From positions 1,193,001 through 1,257,000 of the forward strand of contig JAWNGF010000015.1 in NCBI GenBank assembly GCA_037039685.1: a DNA stretch of 64,000 bases, in the 5' to 3' direction. Origin of the DNA: Ceratobasidium sp. AG-K (Eukaryota > Basidiomycota > Agaricomycetes > Cantharellales > Ceratobasidiaceae). Under the pieces are notes generated by a model. The model had not been told where the DNA came from and searched no databases. It saw nothing but the letters and a program-made list of their open reading frames with translations. The position numbers were made by a program, and so were the translations under genes. Of the stretch, positions 47,949 to 59,200 are shown in pieces. How positions within the stretch are numbered: the stretch's first letter is position 1; each line of letters opens with the position of its first letter.

Positions 47949-48713
47949 CTACTGGACCCAGCAGTCCTTGTTGGCCTTTTCTACCAGGCCGTCCAGGTCG
48001 TCCTCCTTCTCCTCCGTTAGGTCTATGGGGTTGAACACGGTGTTACCTGGTTCGTCGCAGTACTCCTCCCATTTCTCCCACGTCTCCTTGTCAGTCCAGT
48101 CGGCCTTGGACCAGTCCATCACCCGCTCCTGCTCCTCCACATGCTCCTTCGACCATTGTTGAGTGTCCGGTTCCACCTCTGCCCATTGTGAGACGTCAGC
48201 CTCCTTTTCCTGCCACCGGAACGGCTTCCATTCGAACTTCTCCCACTGGTATTGTCCCCGCTCCATCCTCCAATCCGCCAAGTCGGCCTCAAAGTTTTCG
48301 TCCCATGCGTCAGACCACCTGGGCCTCAAAGATGGTGGACAACCATTGTGCCCTGGGCACCACTTGCTTGAATAGGCTCCTTCTTGCCCCCACTCAATGA
48401 CATGGAGCTTGTGGATGGAGAGGAGCACCACCTCTGAGACCTGGAAGGCGGCGCATCCTTGGCAGACGTAGATGTCCTTGCATTGCAGCTGCATCTTTGT
48501 TGGCCACTTCCTTCCAACCCACTCCAGTTTGCCCATGTCCAAATGTAGGACGTTGTTGGAGGCGCGGAACAGGAGTCGTCCTGGTTGTTGCTGTTTCCTT
48601 TTGAAGACATAGAGTGCGGCTCCTGCATCAAGGATGCGAGCAGTCTGGAAGGCAGGGCCTTCCTGGACACGGATGAGGTTGTCGGTGATGGTTTGTCGGG
48701 ACATGGCAGGCAT
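47949..48713 (-). CDS. B3 ORF3, unknown protein, intact
   Basis: 254 codons from MPAMSRQTITDN. The centre carries KLEWVGRKWPTKMQLQ and IYVCQGCAAFQVSEVVLLS (a C-x2-C pair), which align with YYHCRGCIGLTVHDVVLKS of family A ORF3. The second half is Trp/Glu-rich (WRMERGQYQWEKFEW, VMDWSKADWTDKETWEKWE). It overlaps the pol tail 48326-48713 in the -1 register, as in all other copies. It remains open although pol of the same element is broken. No known domain recognised; role unknown. Confidence 0.75.
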   Translation of the reverse strand: MPAMSRQTITDNLIRVQEGPAFQTARILDAGAALYVFKRKQQQPGRLLFRASNNVLHLDMGKLEWVGRKWPTKMQLQCKDIYVCQGCAAFQVSEVVLLSIHKLHVIEWGQEGAYSSKWCPGHNGCPPSLRPRWSDAWDENFEADLADWRMERGQYQWEKFEWKPFRWQEKEADVSQWAEVEPDTQQWSKEHVEEQERVMDWSKADWTDKETWEKWEEYCDEPGNTVFNPIDLTEEKEDDLDGLVEKANKDCWVQ

Positions 48714-51700
48714 GGTGAACAGAAGAGGTTTAGAGCGTAGAGAGAGTAAAGCGAGTTTGAGAGTGAGCAAGTTTTGCAAGTTGGGTATTCTTCATGCTGA
48801 GCTCTCCCTTTTATACCCTTTGGTTTGTAGTTTGAGGGTGTTGGGGCCCCTGGGAATTCCTTCAGAATCTTCTTCATGATTCCTCCAAGATGTCCAAAGT
48901 CTTCTGCTTGTTGTTCTGTGTCTTCTTTTGCATCGTATCCCTTCCATCTGACCCTATAGAAAAGTCCTTTTTCTGTCATCTTCCAGTTCACAATTTTTTC
49001 CACTTTGTATTCTTCCTCCCCTTCTTCTGTTTTCACCGGTGGAGGTTGGGGTTGGTTTCTTTGGAAATTGTCGTCTTCCTTGTAAGGGCTGAGCAGGTTG
49101 CTATGGAAAACAGGGTGTATCTTCATTGTTTTCGGAAGATTCAATTCGAAGGTGTGGCTAGAGACAGCTTTTTTGACTTTGAATGGGCCGTGTTTTTTGT
49201 TTTCAAGTTTCTTGCTGGATCGATCTGTTTTTATGTTTTGCCCATGTAGCCAAACTAGGTCTCCCTCCATGTATTTGGGTGGTTGTCTTTCCTCCGTCTT
49301 GTTTCTATGCCATTCCATGGCTGCTTTGGCTTTGTCCCACACCTTCTGCCAACTGTCCACTTTGTTATTTGCTTCTGGAGTGGTTGTTTCCCTTGTTGAA
49401 ATATTCCAAAGGGGTTCCCTGCTGTAGACGATTTCGAAGGGAGTTTTCCCTGTGATGCTATGCCTTTGGTTATTGTAGCAGAACTCTGCGATGGGCAGAA
49501 GTCTGGCCCAATTATCCTGTTGGTGATTTACAAATGTTTGTAGCCAGGCTTCCAGCCACTGGTTTATTCATTCCGTTATTCCGTTGGTTTGAGGATGGTA
49601 TGCTGTGCTGAAGCTTGGAGTGATGTCGATCTTTTTGTATAGAGCTTTTAGGAATTTGCTGTTGAACGTTGTTCCCCTATCTGATACCGTACTTTGTGGA
49701 AAACCGTGAAGCTTCCATACATTCTTCAAGAAAATTTCGGCCAAATGTTCCGCTGTTGTTAATTCCTTGCAGGGTATGAAATGTGCCATGCAAGAGAATC
49801 AATCCATGACCACCAATATGCTGTTGCTCCCATGTGACTTCAGAAGTTTGGTAATGAAGTCGTATGCAATTTCCTCCCAGGGACCCTTTGGGATCTCTAG
49901 TGGTTTCAACGGTACATGAGTTTTTGTTCCTTTAGCTCTCTGGCATTGTTCGCATGAGTCCACATATTTGTTTACTGTGGATTTTAATCCTGGCCAGTAG
50001 TATCTCCTTGAGATAAGCTCCAGTGTGTGTGCGTGTCCTTGGTGACCGGCTATTTGTGAGTCATGGTGTATTCTCATGATCTTCAACCTTGTGTCCTTGT
50101 CTTCCAGTACATAGATTCTTCCATCAAACCAGAGAAGGTTTTCTTCAAAATTGTACCTCTTGATTCCTTCTTGTACTGATTTTGGCGGGTCTTCCTTCTT
50201 TTTGCATAGTTCTATGATTTGGCTAATGCTCTCGTCTTCTGCTTGCGCTTCCCTGATGTCCGCAATGATATCGAACTTTATGTCTCCAGAGAACCCCCTG
50301 AATTGTTCCTCCTTGATCATTACTTGTTCTGCTGTTGGAATGTTGCTATGGTTGCTCCTTCTGGACAGTAGATCTGGTTTTGTTGAAAGGATGCCTGGTC
50401 GGTACACAATTTCAAAGTTGTATGATGCCAGAATCTGGTGCCATCGAGCGTGACGTCTGTTGAAGGTTGTTGCCTTCTTCCAATATTGTAGATTTTGGTG
50501 ATTGGTGTAGATTGTGATAGGTTCTCTTGTTCCTTCCAAGTGCAAACGCCAGTGTTTGAGTGCTTATATGATAGCCATGAGTTCCTTGTCATGCACATTG
50601 TAATTCAACTGTGCTTGATTGAAGGATTTAGATAGGAAAGCAATTGGGTGTAGGAATCTGTCTTCCTGTTTTTGTGAAAGGATGGCACCCATTGCCACAC
50701 CGCTTGCGTCGGTCTCCAAGATGTAAGGTTTTTCTGGGTCAGGATGTCGCAATAGAGGTTCCTGGCAAATTTCTGATTTGAGGTTGTTGAAGGCGTCTTG
50801 TTGTTCTTGTTCCCATTGCCATTTTGTGTCTTTCCTTGTTAATGTAGTGAGGGGTTTGGCTAATCCGCTGAAGTTTGGAACAAAACGTCTGTAGAAGTTT
50901 GCAAATCCTAAGAAAGCTTGTACTTGTTTGACCGTTTTTGGTTCTTTCCATTCCTTGATAGCCTTGACCTTCTCTTCTTGCATAGAGATTCCTTCCTTGC
51001 TGATGCGGATTCCAGTGTAAACCAGTTTCTTGACAAAGAACTTGCATTTAGGGAGTTTGGCAAAAAGATTGTTTTCCAATAGGATCTTGAGTACCTTTCG
51101 AACGTCTTCTACATGCTGCTTTCTATCTTTCGAGAAGACAAGGATGTCATCAATGTAGACAATGACGCATATGTCCATTAGGTCGTGGAAAATGTGATTC
51201 ATGTATTGTTGGAAAGTAGCTGGCGCATTTTTTAGTCCAAATGGCATTACAATGTACTCGTATAGCCCTTCCTTGGCTCGGAAGGCAGTTTTTCCACTTG
51301 TTGCCTTCCTTAATGTGGATATTGTTGAATCCCATGCGCAGGTCTATTTTCGAGAAGATTTTTGCGTCCTTGATTTTGTCTAAGAGGTCTTCCATAAGTG
51401 GCATAGGAAATTGGTTGTCCTTTGTTATTTTGTTCATTGGTCCAAAGTGTTGCACCAGCCTAAGTTCTTGAGGCTTTTTGGGGTTCTTTGGGTCTTGACC
51501 TTTTTTGATAAAAAAGGTGGCCACTGCTACTGGTGATTTGCTTGGTTGGATCTTTCCTGCAGCTAATTCTTTGTCGAGGTACTTCCTAAGGGCAACAGAT
51601 TCCGCGGGTGAAAGTGGAATTGGTCTAGCCGGTTTTGGGAGATCCACTCCTTCTATTAGGTCAATAGAACAGTTGTATGGTCAATGGTCTGGTATGTGTT

Positions 51701-52193
51701 TGAACTTCTCCTTGCTAAAAACCTCCTTGAATTCCTTGAACTCTTCTGGTATGTTGTCAATTTCACCTGTCTTGCCCATGATTTGGTCCGTCCTCCATGT
51801 GATAGTTTTTGAGCGCCAGTCAATGATTGGGTTAGCTTCTTCTAACCATCCTAGTCCTAAGATAAGGTGTGTATCCCCAGTCAGCATAGCAAAGAAATTC
51901 TGCCTAAAGCTTTTCCCTTCCAGGTCAAACTTTAGATCGGCTCTGAATCGGATTTGATGTGGTAATTCTTTTCCCTGAATCCCAATGACTTTCCTGGGTG
52001 TTGGTAGCTCGATTATTGGTATGGCGTTTGAGCGTGCCCAGGAAATATTGATAAAGCTTTTTGAAGCGCCTGAGTCGATAAGGGTGGGAATGGGTTCTGT
52101 GATTCCAGTAACGTTTGTGTGGACAACTGTTGATTTGTTTGTTGCTTTAAGGTACATTGTTTCTGTTACCGGTTCTTTGGTCTCTCCACACAC
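48326..52193 (-). pseudogene. B3 pol polyprotein, broken
   Basis: Protease (LIDSGASKSFINIS) at 51681-52193 ends IPDH then TGA. RT follows at 51150-51647 with a frameshift near 51290 into 50564-51247 (YIDDILVFS). RNase H (ETDASGVAMGAILSQ) ends at TAA 50561-50563. Integrase lies at 49568-50545 with TGA at 49796-49798, and TGA near 49565. Chromodomain EKIVNWKMTEKGLFYRVRWKGY is in 48326-49360. Several stops are explained by C to T at CpG. Confidence 0.88.
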
Positions 52194-52195
52194 AG

Positions 52196-52756
52196 TTAGA
52201 GGGAGACCTCGTCTTTTCCCGACTCTGGTTTGCTCTCAAGTTTCCCTTCCCGTCCCTTTAGGTTAGGTTCCTCCTTCTTCCATTCCTTTTCAGGGCATTT
52301 TGCTAGCAGGTGCTTGTCCGATCCGCATTTTAGGCAATGTTTTGATGAAATTCTTGCCTTGTATATGTTGTCGGGAAGCCTCTTTGTGGAGCTGGAGGAT
52401 GCCAGTGTTGTTTTTTGTCCCATGGTGTTCTTGATCGATTGTAGCTTTTGGTCAATGGAGATTGCAATTGAGATCCACCAGTCCAGAGATAGTTCCCGCT
52501 CCATTCCATCTTTGTTAATTAGGGTTAACTCAAATCGGGCTAGTTTGGTTTTGACTTCAGGCTTCAGTCCTTCCTTGAATTGGTTGATCAGAGCTTCCTG
52601 GCCCCAATTTACGTCGACTAATAGATATTGGAATTCCGAAGCATAGTTTGCTACCAAATTGTTCTGCTTGCATTTCCAGATATTGGCTTCAGCTTTAGCT
52701 TTCTTGTTTGGGTTGCTGAATTGTTCCATGAAATGGGCTTTGAAGTTTCCCCATGA
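52196..52756 (-). pseudogene. B3 gag, C-terminal half
   Basis: Starts inside FKAHFMEQFSNPNKKAKAE and runs through the CCHC knuckle CLKCGSDKHLLAKC to the stop at 52196-52198. The N-terminal part is cut off by the B4 LTR at 52757. The protease follows in the -1 register. Confidence 0.85.
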
Positions 52757-53205
52757 TGTCGTGAGCCATGCTCCCGCCATCGGACTCGTCTACGTCTCGT
52801 CCTCCCTTATGTGTTTGTTCTTTGTTTTCTTTCTTGCCGCGTTGCCACCTTCTTGTGGTTATGTGTTACACTGTGTAACGCGGCTGTGCTTTGTACGAGT
52901 CATGTCTGTTCATACAGCATGACTCACATGGACACTCCTGACTGGTTGACTGCTATGACTCTTGTGGCTGCGCCTTGTATGACTCGGCCACTCCTTGATT
53001 ATATATAGAGGACCAACAAGCCTGGCAACCCCAGCTTGTTTTGTCTCGTCAAAACACCCCCTCTGAGTGACACTTAGAACCACCCCTACCCTCAAGAGCC
53101 TACAGACGCTTAAGTGCGTTGCGGTTCAAGAGGTCACTCAGGTCTTAGTGCCGTCCACTCTCCGTCGCGGCTTGTCTCATAGCCACCAAGAAGAAGCTTA
53201 CGACA
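52757..53205 (+). repeat. B4 5' LTR
   Basis: 449 bp from TGTCGTGAGCC to CTTACGACA. ATATATA at about 53000-53007, then AGCTTGTTTTGT at 53033-53044, the predicted mRNA start. Confidence 0.92.
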
Positions 53206-53207
53206 TT

Positions 53208-53219
53208 ACAAAACAAGCT
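53208..53219 (+). promoter_or_regulatory. B4 self-primer binding site
   Basis: ACAAAACAAGCT, 2 nt after the LTR, is the exact complement of AGCTTGTTTTGT at 53033-53044 in the LTR. Confidence 0.75.
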
Positions 53220-53234
53220 TAACAACATACAAAT

Positions 53235-53498
53235 ATGTCTATTCAAGAGGACGGAGGGTCACGCCCCTCATCCACCATATCAGCAAGAAGAGGACCCAGT
53301 CGGGCAGCAAGGCCCACAGGATCACTAAACGAACAAGATATCGCACAAGCTCAAGCAGGAGGACCTGTCCGATCACGTTCCCAAAGTCAAACATCAATGC
53401 CGGGAACTTTCGGCAGTACCGACATGACAATGGTACAAGAAGAAGATCCCACCATCACGGATAGAGAACCAGGGGATCTTACAAATGACCCCACTCCA
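53235..53498 (+). CDS. B4 gag, N-terminal 88 codons (split by A3)
   Basis: Begins MSIQEDGGSRPSSTISARRG, a low-complexity gag leader like that of B1. After codon 88 the frame runs into the A3 LTR at 53499; the last five bases are CTCCA. The rest of the same gene is found inverted at 61475-63202 and joins in frame. Confidence 0.85.
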
Positions 53499-53997
53499 TG
53501 TCGTGACCTGTCCCTCCCTCTCTCTCTTTTCTGGGGACTCGTGGCTTGCATCGGCGCCTTAAGCGCCTCTTCTGTATAGATGTGCCCTCTCCCTCGCTTA
53601 GTGAGGTGTATGGATGACGTGTTACCATGAGCTGTATGACTCATGCTGTTTTCTATTGGCTGGCCTGCGCAGCCCCCCTTATGACTCGGACTTTGACTCA
53701 GACAAGTGACTCATGCGTGTACTATGACTCACTTGTTTTTTGAGTATATATACTGGCTTGCAAGCATGGTCATCCCCAGCTTGCTTTGCCTCGTCAACTC
53801 TCCCTGCAGTGTGATCAGAGGCACTTGGCTACTTAGCCTTTAGCGCAGCCACTTGGACTTAGGAGCTAGTGACTTGTACTGACAAGACTAGCGTTTGTCC
53901 ACCTTAGTGATAGAGTCTTAGAAGACTTATCACATATTGCTCCACATCTCAAAGGCCATTAGCGGTCGTCAACCATAGGCATTAGCAGGTTGCGACA
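53499..53997 (+). repeat. A3 5' LTR with clustered TGACTCA sites
   Basis: TGTCGTGACC to GGTTGCGACA, 499 bp. U3 has TGACTCA at 53637, 53694, 53707 and 53725, then TATATA at 53745-53752. The predicted mRNA start is AGCTTGCTTTGC at 53778-53789. Confidence 0.93.
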
Positions 53998-53999
53998 TT

Positions 54000-54011
54000 G
54001 CGAAGCAAGCT
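54000..54011 (+). promoter_or_regulatory. A3 self-primer binding site
   Basis: GCGAAGCAAGCT, 2 nt after the LTR. It is exactly complementary to AGCTTGCTTCGC in the 3' LTR (61213-61224), and to the 5' LTR copy with one G-U pair. The spacing is identical in B4. Confidence 0.78.
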
Positions 54012-54054
54012 CTTAGTACGCTGAGCCACGAGAAAAACAAGGTCACGTGACAAC

Positions 54055-56222
54055 ATGGACAATCGATCCTCAAGTGCAGCGTCTCAAAGGAGCGAGGCTC
54101 CAATAGCGACAATAGTCGAAATCCGATCAAACCCCTCAAGAGGAGCAAGGGAACGGGCAGGTGATTGGACAGCACCACTTAGAAGTGGTAGCCGCGCGTC
54201 AAGACCCCCTTCCACCAGCGTCCCAGGAGGAATCGGCAACATTATCGAAACATCAGGAACTCAAGAAGAAACCAGGATTTCAAACAAGCAAGGATCCACT
54301 TCACCAACAGTTCGAATAGTCGAAAATCCAATCAATACGCCACCACCAGCAGCTCCAATCGTCACTCTCCATGGAGTGTGATTAGCCCTAGGGCTGTGCG
54401 TATGATTAGGATACCAGGACCGCTTAGAAATGCAACCCCGGGTCCATCAAACACCGGAACAACAGGGACAAGACGTCCTTTAGCATTCCCCAACTTCGAA
54501 ATGCAATTTCCACCCCCAATAGCTACCCCTGCATCCATGCCACCACTTGTGGAAGTTCCCAGGTCTCACAGCGCCCTGAGCGTGCCATCAACCTTCCAAT
54601 CACAAGGAAGTGTTGAGTCTATTTCACAAGATGAGGGACTGAGGCAAGAACGACTGATGGAAAACATGGAGGGAAATCCAATCCAAGCTCTGGAAAGGAT
54701 CTTCAACACCCTTCAAATTCAATATCAACAGGAGAACGCAGTCCAAGCCCTTAGAATTGAAGGGATGGAACGACGATGGGATCTACAAAACCAGGACACG
54801 ACAAACATGATGCAGCGAATTGAGCGCATTGCGTCTAGAACAGAAGACGGAGTCAACACCTTCTATGAAAGGCTTAGGAATGTGGATCGCGTTCAACACC
54901 GGATCCTTGAAATCTTCGAACAATCGGTTGAAAATTCCGAACAAATCAACAACAGGTTGAACAATTTTGATCTTCGGATGAACCAAACCCTGCAAGGACA
55001 AACCCAGCGTATTACACGCATTGAAGAAACCTTGGGAAGAATGGCAGAAGGAATGAGAAACATGACCATCACCCTTGGAAGAATCAATGAGGAAGTTACT
55101 GATGGATTTCAGGATCAAACCACTAGGATGCAAGAAGTTTGCCTACGAACTAGGGAAACATTTGACCTTCTCGAGCAAATTGGGGCTGACGCCCAAGCAG
55201 AATCCGAACACCGAAGAGAAGAATCACGACGAACTTCCATCGAGATCCCACAACGAAGAGAACCACCTCCTCATCTTCCACCACAAGGACGACGATCACC
55301 CTCATTTGAGGTGCAAGGACAATCAGGATATCAAATCAGGGATGAAGGAAGAACCTTTATCTTCCAAACGAACCAAGGAGGCAACGGAGGAAACTCAGGA
55401 CCACGCATCAAAATGCCAAAAGCTTTTGAAGGATCCAGGGGAACAGCAGCCGAAACCTTTCTTGCAAGAATGAAAGCTTACTTCCGATTGAACCCTACCC
55501 AGTACGACACGGATGAACGACGCATTATAGCAGTATTGATGAACATGGCAGAAGGTCCTGCTGGAAACTGGGCACAGCCGGTTCTCAATAGGTACAACGA
55601 CAATCTAGACCACCCCTGGCTAGATTCATGGGAAGCTTTTCAAGAAGCCTACAACAGGCAATGGAGCGATCCCAGCAAAAAGGTTCAAGCTGAACAAGGG
55701 ATCCAACGACTCTACCAAAACAAGAGCGTATCTGAATATGTATCAGACTTCCGACTTCTTTCCCAGGAACTCGACTGGAACAATGCGGCCCTAGCGGCAC
55801 GATTCAGACAAGGCCTGAGCCGCTTCATCAAAGCAGAGCTTGTTCGTGAGGAACTCAGAGATAGAGCAGGAGCCCAACAACGAGATCTTGAGGGATGGAT
55901 CAATATCGCCCTGCAAGCAGAGGAAATCAACAAACTGACCAATCCGGTTAGCACAAGGAAGAAAAGCGAACAACCAGTTCAAGCAGAAGGTTCCAAGACC
56001 CAGAAAATCAAGGGGGATCTTGTCCCAAAGGAAGAAAAGAAACGCCGAAGAGAAAACAACCTCTGCATCAAATGTGGGGATGCAGGTCACAACCTTGCTG
56101 ACTGCACAAAGGAATGGACCTACAAGGACAAGGGGAAGAAACCTGTGAAAGGAAGAGCCGCTGAACTCAAAGTTGAGGAAGTGAATGACAACGGATCCAC
56201 GGATTCCGAGTCGGAAAACTAG
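54055..56222 (+). CDS. A3 gag with a 4-bp frameshifting deletion
   Basis: ATG at 54055. The first frame closes at 54379-54381. Comparison with A2 shows GGAA missing after CCATGG at about 54376, after which the gag frame continues open to TAG at 56220-56222. Domains: Pro/Thr-rich leader, a coiled coil around 54640-55130, capsid-like region near 55420-55930, and CCHC knuckle CIKCGDAGHNLADC near 56066. Gag packages element RNA in virus-like particles. The stop follows GGAAAAC directly and pol lies in the -1 register. Confidence 0.88.
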
Positions 56223-56239
56223 ATGGGCATCTCTCCACC

Positions 56240-59200
56240 GTGTGTGAGGATGCCCCGATATCCCCTCTGAGAAATGTATACTATTGCAAGGCCACAAATG
56301 AAACACCCATGGTATACACAACTGCAGAGGGAATCACGGAAAAAATCTCAACTCTCATCGACTCCGGTTCTTCCAGAAACTTCATCGACCTGAGGTTTGC
56401 CAAGGAAAACAACATCCCTTTGACCAAATTACAAACTCCCAGAAGCATTGAAACTATTGATGGAAAAACACAAAGGGATCAGATCCAATTCAGGTGCAAA
56501 CTGAAGTTTGATCTAGAGGGAAGAACTTTTTGCCAAAAGTTCTACGTCATGAATACTGGCACACAACCCATGATCTTAGGAATGCCATGGCTGAAGGAGA
56601 CCAACCCTGAAATATTATGGTCCCCCTTTGCTATCAAATGGAAAACAGAGGACCCTTTGATCGCCAAGGCAGGGCTCCTCCAGGAACTACCAAAGGAACT
56701 TGAAGAATTCAAGGATGTTTTTGACGAAGAAAAGTACGACAAGCTCCCAGAACACAGAGAATGGGATTGTAGAATCGATTTCTATGACAACAGTCGGCTT
56801 CCAAAACCAAAAAAGGCCTACCCTCTCTCACCAAGGGAAAGAGAAGCAACAAAGGAATATATCGAGAATGAACTCCGCTCAGGACGTATCAGACCCAGCA
56901 AATCTCCTCTTGCTGCAAGCCTGTTCTTCGTCAAGAAAGCCCTGAAGGAAGGACAGACCATCCCTGACCTACGTCCTGTTGTTGACTACAGAGGAGCAAA
57001 CGAGGAAACCATCCCAGACCGATATCCAATTCCACTTCTTGAACAACTCCTAGAGATCTTCAAGAAGACTGGAGGAAGTTCAAAGGAAGAACTTTTCATC
57101 ACTTCGCTTGACCTGAAGAACGGCTTCTGGAACGTCAGGATCAGAGAAGGAGACGAATGGAAAACGGCATTTATCACCTCAGAAGGACTTTTCGAGTACA
57201 CTGTGATGGCCTTTGGCCTCAAGAATGCACCATCTACTTTCCAGAGAATGATGGACCACATCTTCAGGGACATGATTGGAGTGAAGATTGTGATCTACAT
57301 TGATGACATCCTTATTATTTCCCGAGGAAGAGATCAGCACACCATCGATATCAAGGAGGTCCTGCAAAGATTGAGGAAGAACAACCTTTTTGGAAATTTG
57401 AAGAAGTGTACCTTCTATGGAAAGAGGGCCGACTGGGTTGGGTTCGTTGTCGATGAAAACGGCATTTCCATGAACAAGGACAAGATCAGAACTATCCAAG
57501 AATGGCCCATCCCGAAAACCGTGAAACAACTACAGGCATTCATTGGTTTCTGCAACTTCTATAGAAGATTTGTAGTGGCCTTCTCTTCGATTGTCAAACC
57601 CCTGACCCAATTGACAAGAAAGGACAGGAAGTGGGAATGGAATTCCGAACACCAAGAAGCCTTTGATTCCCTGAAAGATGTCATTTCAAAAGAGCCAGTA
57701 CTGGCACATCCTGACGAATCAAAACAATACTTCCTCGAAACAGATGCCTCAGGGGTTGCAATGGGAGCTATACTCAGCCAACGACAAAAGGACGGATACC
57801 TACACCCAGTAGGGTTTCTCTCAAGAAGCTTCAAGGAAGCAGAACTGAACTACGACACACATGACAAGGAACTCCTTGCTATCATAGAAGCACTACGACA
57901 CTGGCGCATCCACCTTGAAGGAACAAGGGAACCAATAGTGATCTACACCGACCACAAGAACCTTACTTACTGGCAGAAGGCCAGTACCTTCAACAGACGA
58001 CACAACAGATGGCTTCTCATGCTGGCAAGCTACAATTTTGAGATCCACTATAGACCTGGCAAGATGTCGGAAAAACCGGACATCCTCTCAAGAAGAAGCG
58101 ATCACAACGATATTGCCTCCGCTGAACAAGTGATGATCTCCGCCGAAAACTTCAAGGGATTTTCAGCCCTGATGAGCAACAACATCATCGCGGAGATCAA
58201 AGAAGCCCTGGAAGAGGATGAAAGCCTGGAAACACTGATCAAAAGCACCAAAGGAAAGGAAGGCCTACCACCCTCTGTGAGAAAGCAGTTCAAGGACTAT
58301 GAAATGAATGAAGATCTCCTCTGGTACCAAGGGAGAATCGTTGTTCCTGACGAAAAAGACATCAAACTGAAACTTCTCAAACTCTACCATGATTCGCCCA
58401 TTGCGGGTCACCAAGGACAAGCCAGAACTCTAGAACTCATTTCTAGAAACTACTACTGGCCAGGTATGAAGGCCCAAGTCAACAAGTACGTTGACAGTTG
58501 CGAAGCGTGCCAAAGGGGGAAGGGAAGCAAAGGACACTTACCACTCAAACCCTTGCCCATTCCAGAGAAACCTTGGGAAAATATCGCATATGATTTCATA
58601 GTGAAGCTACCAAAATCACAAGGATTCGATAGTGTCCTTGTTGTGATGGACCGCTTTTCCAGAATGGCACACTTCATCCCCTGCAAGGAATCGACAAACT
58701 CAGAAGAGCTAGCCAATATCTTTGTGAAAGAGATATGGCGCCTTCATGGGTTCCCCAAAACCACTGTGTCAGATAGAGGGACCACCTTCAAATCACACTT
58801 CTTGGAAGCTGTCTACAAGCGGCTAGGAATCCAAGGGACTTTCTCTACCGCCTTCCACCCTGAAACTGATGGCCTGGTAGAAAGAACGAACCAGTGGCTT
58901 GAAGGATGGATACGCATCTTTGGAAATTACAAACAAGATGACTGGGCAAAATGGCTACCAATCGCGGAATTTTGCCACAACAATCACAAGAACCGAGTCA
59001 CAAACAAATCCCCCTTTGAGGTCATCTATGGTATGACTCCCAAATGGTCTATTGAGGACTATGTGACTCGCTCCCCAGAGGGAGGCAAATGGACAAAGGA
59101 TATGGAGGCTGTGTGGGAAGAAACAAAAGCTCTGATGGAATACCATCAGTCAAAGGAAGAAACCCCAAAGGCACAATACAAGGAAGGGGACAACGTCTGG

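Larger units (their letters stand above)
47457..52756 (-). mobile_element. B3: Ty3/gypsy family B, interrupted by B4
   Basis: The 3' LTR is 47457-47903, then ORF3, pol and the C-terminal half of gag on the minus strand. B4's LTR (plus orientation) interrupts gag at 52757, so B3's gag start and 5' LTR lie outside the window. The left flank GAGAC (47452-47456) is its candidate target site in B2. Confidence 0.9.

Noticed and set aside
53998..54015. tRNA primer binding site for family A
   Set aside because: The sequence after the LTR does not begin like a tRNA 3' end complement, while the LTR itself supplies an exact complement.
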